In this document: positions 58,386-64,000 of the stretch, one piece after another
How the letters are laid out: the number at the start of each line of letters is the position of its first letter
Numbering within the stretch: the first letter of the stretch is position 1
From: Girardinichthys multiradiatus
Lineage: Eukaryota; Chordata; Actinopteri; Cyprinodontiformes; Goodeidae
Length of the DNA: 64,000 bases
Direction of reading: 5' to 3'
Assembly (NCBI RefSeq): GCF_021462225.1
Contig: NC_061816.1
Location: 6,606,119 to 6,670,118, forward strand
Position numbers and translations under genes: made by a program
The notes under the pieces: generated by a model
Told to the model about the DNA's origin: nothing
The model's input: the letters and a program-made list of their open reading frames with translations, nothing else
Databases searched by the model: none

Positions 58386-59417
58386 TTAGTATGGTGTAGG
58401 GCCTCCTTTTGCGGCCAATGCAGCGTCAATTCGTCTTGTGAATGACATATACAAGTCCTGCACAGTGGTCAGAGGGATTTTAAGCCATTCTTCTTGCAGG
58501 ATAGTGGCTAGGTCACTACGTGATACTGGTGGAGGAAAACGTTTCCTGACTCGCTCCTCCAAAACACCCCAAAGTGGCTCAATAATATTTAGATCTGGTG
58601 ACTATGCAGGCCATGGGAGATGTTCAACTACACTTTCATGTTCATCAAACCAATCTTTCACCAGTCTTGCTGTGTGTATTGGTGCATTGTCATCCTGATA
58701 CACGGCACCGCCTTCAGGATACAATGTTTGAACCATTGGATGCACATGGTCCTCAAGAATGGTTCGGTAATCCTTGGCAGTGACGCGCCCATCTAGCACA
58801 TGTATTGGGCCAAGGGAATGCCATGATATGGCAGCCCAAACCATCACTGATCCACCCCCATGCTTCACTCTGGGCATGCAACAGTCTGGGTGGTACGCTT
58901 CTTTGGGGCTTCTCCACACCGTAACTCTCCCGGATGTGGGGAAAACAGAAACGGTGGACTCATCAGAGAACAATACATGTTTCACATTGTCCACAGCCCA
59001 AGATTTGCGCTCCTTGTACCATTGAAACCAACGTTTGGCATTGGCATGAGTGACCAAAGGTTTGGCTATAGCAGCCCGGCCGTGTATATTGACCCTGTGG
59101 AGCTCCTGACGGACAGTTCTGGTGGAAACAGGAGAGTTGAGGTGCACATTTAATTCTGCCGTGATTTGGGCAGCCGTGGTTTTATGTTTTTTGGATACAA
59201 TCCGGGTTAGCACCCGAACATCCCTTTCAGACAGCTTCCTCTTGCGTCCACAGTTAATCCTGTTGGATGTGGTTCGTCCTTCTTGGTGGTATGCTGACAT
59301 TACGCTGGATACCGTGGCTCTTGATACATCACAAAGACTTGCTGTCTTGGTCACAGATGCGCCAGCAAGACGTGCACCAACAATTTGTCCTCTTTTGAAC
59401 TCTGGTATGTCACCCAT
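58386..59417 (-). pseudogene. Tc1-like transposase (DD36E), one nonsense mutation
   Basis: Cut-and-paste transposase of 343 codons, a normal family length, starting at MGDIPEFKRGQ. HTH 1 lies at about residues 8-45 (GASVTKTASLCDVSRATVSS), then a basic NCGRKRKLSERD hook, HTH 2 at about 65-115, Asp152 (LFSDEST), GGGSVMVWAA (187-196) and Asp243 (YQDDNAPIH). Codon 272 is TAG (58602-58604) where the copy at 543-1109 has a Gln CAG; the rest of the frame is open to the TAA at 58386-58388 and includes the catalytic Glu in NIIEPLW. The stop therefore removes the last catalytic residue. From the second Asp to the Glu I count 36 residues, the spacing of the Incomer (DD36E) group; that group name is from memory of the literature. 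Confidence 0.9.
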
Positions 59418-59573
59418 AATGTTGTGTGCATTTCAATATTTTGAGCAAAACTGTGCTCTTACCCTGTTAATTGAACCTTCACACTCTGCTCTTACTGGTG
59501 CAATGTGCAATCAATGAAGACTGGCTACCAGGCTGGTCCAATTTAGCCATGAAACCTCCCACACTAAAATGAC

Positions 59574-59603
59574 AGGTGTTTCAGTTTCATTGTCCAACCC
59601 TTG
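59574..59603 (-). repeat. Terminal inverted repeat (transposase 5' side)
   Basis: Read inward: CAAGGGTTGGACAATGAAAC to ACACCT. Two mismatches to the other end. Confidence 0.92.
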
Positions 59604-59721
59604 TATTTCCAGATGCTTCTGTGAGGAAATAGTAAATAAATGTAGTCTATAAATTAAAAACAAGTGAAATTACATTCATATACACCTAAAAACTGTCATC
59701 TTACTGTGGATTGTTCAAAAC

Positions 59722-59985
59722 ATCAGTCAGTCAGTCAGTCAGTCATTTTCTACCGCTTATTCCATAGTGAGTCGCGGGGGAGCTGGTGCCTATCTCCAGC
59801 AGTCTATGGGTGAGAGGCGGGGTACACCCTGGACAGGTCGCCAGTCCATCGCAGGGCAACACACAACCATGCACACACTCATTCATACACCTAAGGGCAA
59901 TTTAGAGTGACCAATTAACCTAACAGGCATGTCTTTGGACTGTGGGAGGAAGCCGGAGTACCCGGTGAGAACCCACGTGGGTTGT
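59722..59985 (-). mobile_element. Dispersed retroposon ((GGAT)n-tailed family) with (CAGT)n
   Basis: Begins with a (CAGT)n run at 59724-59745 in the place of the usual tail, then CATTTTCTACCGCTTATTCC, CTGGTGCCTATCTCCAGCAG, GGTACACCCTGGACAGGTCG, TCGCAGGGCAACACACAACC, AGGGCAATTTAGAGTGACC and GTGGGAGGAAGCCGGAGTAC. The best-preserved copy in the window; the 5' end is missing. Confidence 0.8.
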
Positions 59986-62479
59986 TCAAAACATGTCTAA
60001 GAAAATCATTAACACCAAGTAAGTGGTCTTTGTCCTGTACCTTAATCAGGAGTTTGACACTAAACTGAAACCTGAAGGCTGTAAGAATAATTCCCCAGAC
60101 CTTCCAGCACTTCCTCAAGCTCAGAGTTCATCTTGTGGCAATGATGTGAAGTTCATTTAAAGGATCCGGCATCAAACCCGCTTTGTAAGTCTCTTTCATC
60201 TTCTTCATGGTCAGTGTGGTACCTCCAGGCAATGTGCACTGTGGCACCTCAAAGTACAGCGCTGGCATCTTGAATTCAAAGCTGTTCATGTCTACATTAC
60301 TAGATTGGACCGTCATGGGTCAAAGTAGTGATGAATACATGCGGTAAAATCAAGTGGTGTTTGCATTTAACGTTAAAATGGACGTTTATGGGAAAGATGA
60401 TATATGCTCTTTATAACACATGATGCAGTCAAATGCCCAGCCTAATATCCCAGGTCAGATCCATATAAGATAGATGGTGCCACCATTTCTGTACAAAATG
60501 ACCAACACATCAAGGATGATTACAATGAAATCATGTTGTGTAACTATAATCCTCATCTGATTTACTAATTAAATACAGAGCAACAACGCTAACCAGATAA
60601 CCCCCCATCCACCCTTCAAACAGGCATTAACTAAAAAAAAACATTGAAGTTTTAAATAAAAAAACAGACATGAACTGCTTTAAATATCTGTAAATATTTA
60701 AATATGTATACCACCACTACATCTACTACTACTTCTACTACTAATCATTACTACCTAAATGTTTTTACTTCATGATGATCATAGCAATTTTTTTAATCAT
60801 GCTTTATATAATAAAAAAAGGTGAGCCGGCACAAGTAAAACAATAAAAATATTAATGCAAAAGAGCTGATGTTAACCACTATACATTTTTAATGCTTTAT
60901 TTGAATAACTTTGTCTTAATTTTTGCATTTTAGTATTATATAATTATCATTGGTGGTATTGGTGTTTCTCCTAAACAGTTATTTTATTTTTTTTATGTAT
61001 TCTTATCTTTATTTCATTATTCTTGTTTTATAAATAATATAAAAAATAGGCTTGTCCATGAAAATAAATAAATATATAATAAAAACAGTTTCAAATTCAG
61101 GCACCAATATTGTAGAGTGGCTAGTTTTTCCTTGGAGGAACTACAGTTTGAGGTGACTAAATGTGACACATATTTTATTATATACGTTATAAAATATCAC
61201 AAAATGAAGCTTTCAAATCCCCTGTATTGATTTAATGAAAGAAAAAGCTGAAATTGGCAAAAACTCCAGGAGAGTTAAGACAAACATTCCCAGGACACTC
61301 CTCTCTTTCCAAAATGTTATCCTTGTTTAGTTTTCTGACTAAGAACGAGGACATGTTCTTGGTCACATTGTTACAAATCACAGGTTGAGACACCTGACTA
61401 CTTTCCAACCAAGACTCGTTAATTATTGCATATTACCTGTTAGCGACCAGGACAAAGTTACAGATAAGTTACTTTTTTTGGGGCGTGTGAGGCCAGGTGG
61501 AACATACCTGAGCTCTTGCATGAGGGGAAACAGTTATCTATTAGTGCAGGTTCTGTCTTTTTAGGGGGTAAAATTCCAGGTGAATATGTTAAACTGTACC
61601 TAGTTTGGACGGGGACAAGTTTAGGGTGCAGCCAGGTGATTACAGTTGGACAACATCAGTAGATTAATCATTTTTAGAAAGATGGAGAATATCACATACC
61701 TGAGTTTAAAAGAAGGTAAGGGACCAAACTCCAATGGGGCAGGCACCAGAAGATTTAATAACAAATAAAAACCTTGAAAAAGCAAGAAGAAACTGCACTA
61801 TGAGGGAGCAGGTAACTGTGACAAAGACCTAGCAATAAAAATGGCTTAAATAAAAAGCAGGTGTGATTATCACTAATCTGAGACCTGATGTGCAGAAAAG
61901 AAAGAAATTAATAATGTGTTAAGAATATTAATTTGATCATGTGGTTTGAATATAGCTTAGCTTATGCTAAGATAAACATAACATCTTTAAACCTGACAAT
62001 TATGATTTTAAATTTGGTTATAGTACATGTTTCTTCTTGTAATAATCTCATGTCCTAACTGATAACGGAATAAAGACAATCTGCTTAGCAGCTTTCTAAT
62101 GGTGCATTAGAAGCTAGAAAATCATGTCCTACGTTGGAACAATACACTGAAAGGAAACTTGGAGACTTGGCAGTCACCAATAAATGTGTAGTTGCCATAT
62201 TGAGGTCCTGTCATTCTAGGCCTATTTACAGTTCACACATAAAAAATATTTTCTCTCATACTTTAAGCCTGCATCCATCTATAACTCTGACTACTAAACC
62301 TGTCCGTTAACACAAACTATACTTAAAACTTTCCTAAGGGATTATGGAGAGTCATGTTTCAGAGTTTGAACATCAATAATCTAATATGGCTGTCATTTGA
62401 CAACTGTTTAATAAACTACTTATCTGCACTTCTGATGGTTAAATAATTTGTGCCAACTTGTGTATCAACTATTTGCAAA
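59986..62479. other. Unassigned AT-rich stretch
   Basis: A short CTACTA trinucleotide run lies at about 60715-60745; 60780-61080 is very AT-rich. A 62-codon minus frame at 60128-60316 is unsupported. No element recognised. Confidence 0.35.
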
Positions 62480-63350
62480 CATGTTCCTATAGGGCTCAAA
62501 TGTCCAATATGAATATACATTATAGTTATCAGCTTGTTGCTAACAGTAATTAGCATGGCAAATTTTTATTAGCTTATCCCACTGTTTTTTGACTGGAACA
62601 CTTAAAGTTTTGTATGAAACCCACAAGTTCGAGTTCCACCTTCTGATTTGAAGAAAATAAATTCATTACTATTGTGATTGGGAAATTTAATGAGCTTAAA
62701 AAACCGAAAACGTTGGGAACATTAGCATGCTAACATTAGCATGTTAAGACAATGTTCGGAGGGTCGGACAACTCAGGCCCCTGTTCATCATTGTCTTTTT
62801 TACAAATGTTTTGTACAGCCTCTGTACACTACATTGTATAATATGAACTGTAAACTGCAGATAAAAAACAGTCTCCATTGCTAACTGTAGTTAGCTAGGT
62901 CAGTTAGCTTGACATTTAGCAAATCCTACTGGTTTGTAGAATTTGCTTTCACATCTACTAATCTGTGTTACACTTTCTAGGTGTACATACTGCAGTGCTT
63001 GCGAATATTCAGTATGAAAATCAAAATTTGTTGAAAGTGTTAGCATGCTAACATTTGCTTGTTACTGTTTTTGGACAACTCGGGCCTGAGTTCATTGTAT
63101 TCTGTTTTGTTCATTGTTTGTTAAACCTTTGTGTACTGCTTTATATAATACTGTAAATTGCTGATAAATATGCAATTAGGAGCGAATATTTTTATGCTAA
63201 TGTTACCATGCTAATGTTAGCTCGCTAATATTACAATGTTAGTGTGAGGATTAGAAATTAAGGCCCCAGTTTATATTGGTGCATTTAGTCTGCTGTATAT
63301 TTTGTATGAAACAATGTAATAGTATCTCCTAATCATTCTGCTGTTACTGT
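62480..63350. repeat. GCTAAC-rich tandem array, irregular 200-300 bp units
   Basis: The phrase ACATTAGCATGCTAACATTAG (62731) recurs as TGTTAGCATGCTAACATTTG (63038) and ATGCTAATGTTACCATGC (63194). Each of the first two is followed by GGACAACTC(A/G)GGCC, TTGTTC-rich DNA, CCT(C/T)TGTGTAC-like words and ACTGTAAA(C/T)TGC. Confidence 0.7.
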
Positions 63351-64000
63351 AACTTTTGAATGTATTACACGTATATAATGTAAATTGTCCTTTAGAATAA
63401 AATGACTCAGATTCTTCACTAAAACAAATAAAAAGCCTGCTGAATTTTCCCCTCATCAGTTAAATAAAACAAGACATCCTGATACACTCCTTTACTATCC
63501 CTGACACCTTTGCTTAATCCACTTACAATATTTGAGCTGCTACACAAACAAATTGATATCATCAATTGTGATGTTGGCAAATACCACAGCCAATCTGCTC
63601 ATGAATGTTTATCTCCTCTAACACTCACCCACCTGCTAAGAGGTGCCATGCTTTAATGAAATTGTTTGGACTACCAGCGCCCGTTGCTAAGGAACTGTGT
63701 TCCTCCTTGGTTCAGATTTTTTTTTCTTTTGCCTGCAGATTTCTGTCATCAAATGATGATTGGAGACGAGCACACCTCAAGGTGCTCGAGCCACTGAAGG
63801 GTGTATTCAGAGCAAGATTGGCAAACAGCTTCAGGCTGAAAAATGAGCCTTTGTGTGTTAAAGCCTTTTTCCTGGCGTCTGCTCCATTTGTGGCCCTAAT
63901 ACGATTGGAGTTGGTCCATGTTTACATTTTAAAAGGTAAGGATGTCCAGAAATCTGGCGGCTTGAGGAATTACACGGCTGAACGTTCTTCTGACAAGGTG
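63351..64000. other. Non-coding stretch to the window edge
   Basis: 63480-63960 is non-repetitive, of balanced composition and without transposon words. No gene supported. Confidence 0.35.

Larger units (their letters stand above)
58334..59603 (-). mobile_element. Complete Tc1-like transposon, DD36E type
   Basis: 1,270 bp, bounded by TA on both sides (58332-58333 and 59604-59605). Terminal inverted repeats of 30 nt match at 28 positions. It contains one transposase gene of full length on the minus strand, broken by one stop. Related fragment at 541-1161. Confidence 0.93.

Noticed and set aside
58438..59517. Plus-strand frames over the DD36E transposon
   Set aside because: Antisense shadows of the transposase gene, including those at 58438-58698 and 59122-59517.

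Overview
This is a vertebrate, almost certainly teleost (ray-finned fish), genomic window. The evidence is the repeat content: Tc1/mariner transposons of fish type, L2-type LINEs ending in short (ATTCTG)-like tails, many degraded Rex3/RTE-type LINE pieces, a tRNA-derived SINE, long CA microsatellites and GATG repeats on an AT-rich background. No bacterial operons, CRISPR arrays, rRNA or tRNA genes are visible. I could not support any exon of a host protein-coding gene. The window reads as intergenic or intronic DNA colonised by transposons, with several moderate-GC stretches that could be conserved regulatory DNA.

Layout. 1-1161: a LINE head joined to the 3' half of a DD36E Tc1-like element. 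1618-5392: a TTAG-type simple repeat, a 750-bp C-rich block and a 2.6-kb L2-type LINE on the minus strand. 6115-7328: a full-length but dead Tc1 relic. 8990-9885: a Rex3/RTE relic. 11.8-12.3 kb: a Tc1 relic. 15.5-16.3 kb: a degenerate tandem array. 18.6-20.2 kb: the best-preserved element, a 1,610-bp Tc1-family transposon with 200-bp inverted repeats and an uninterrupted 334-aa transposase. 22.1-24.0 kb: an L2-type LINE inside a degenerate ~100-130 bp tandem repeat. 27-31 kb: GCTAAC-rich tandem repeats and a second, decayed copy of the same Tc1 family. 32.6-36.5 kb: Rex3, L2, another LINE 3' end and a Tc1 relic side by side. 40.8-42.3 kb: a SINE and a 660-bp tandem duplication. 47.3 kb: G20/(GATG)n. 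49-52.2 kb: a LINE 3' half, a Tc1 relic and a Rex3 relic. 54.1-55.4 kb: a 25-bp minisatellite split by a LINE end. 56.8-58.0 kb: an ATAATTATGA-type array. 58.3-59.6 kb: a complete DD36E Tc1-like element killed by one stop codon. 62.5-63.3 kb: another GCTAAC-rich array.

The only gene that looks functional is the transposase at 18957-19961. All other coding traces are broken transposon genes. The elements act independently; their nesting gives a relative order of insertion (LINE into tandem repeat, LINE next to Tc1). I found no convincing new multi-gene system. The most useful leads are the nearly pristine Tc1 element with its internal direct repeats, a pair of inverted 338-bp LINE ends that share the same extra downstream sequence, and a dispersed ~660-bp GCTAAC-rich repeat family.
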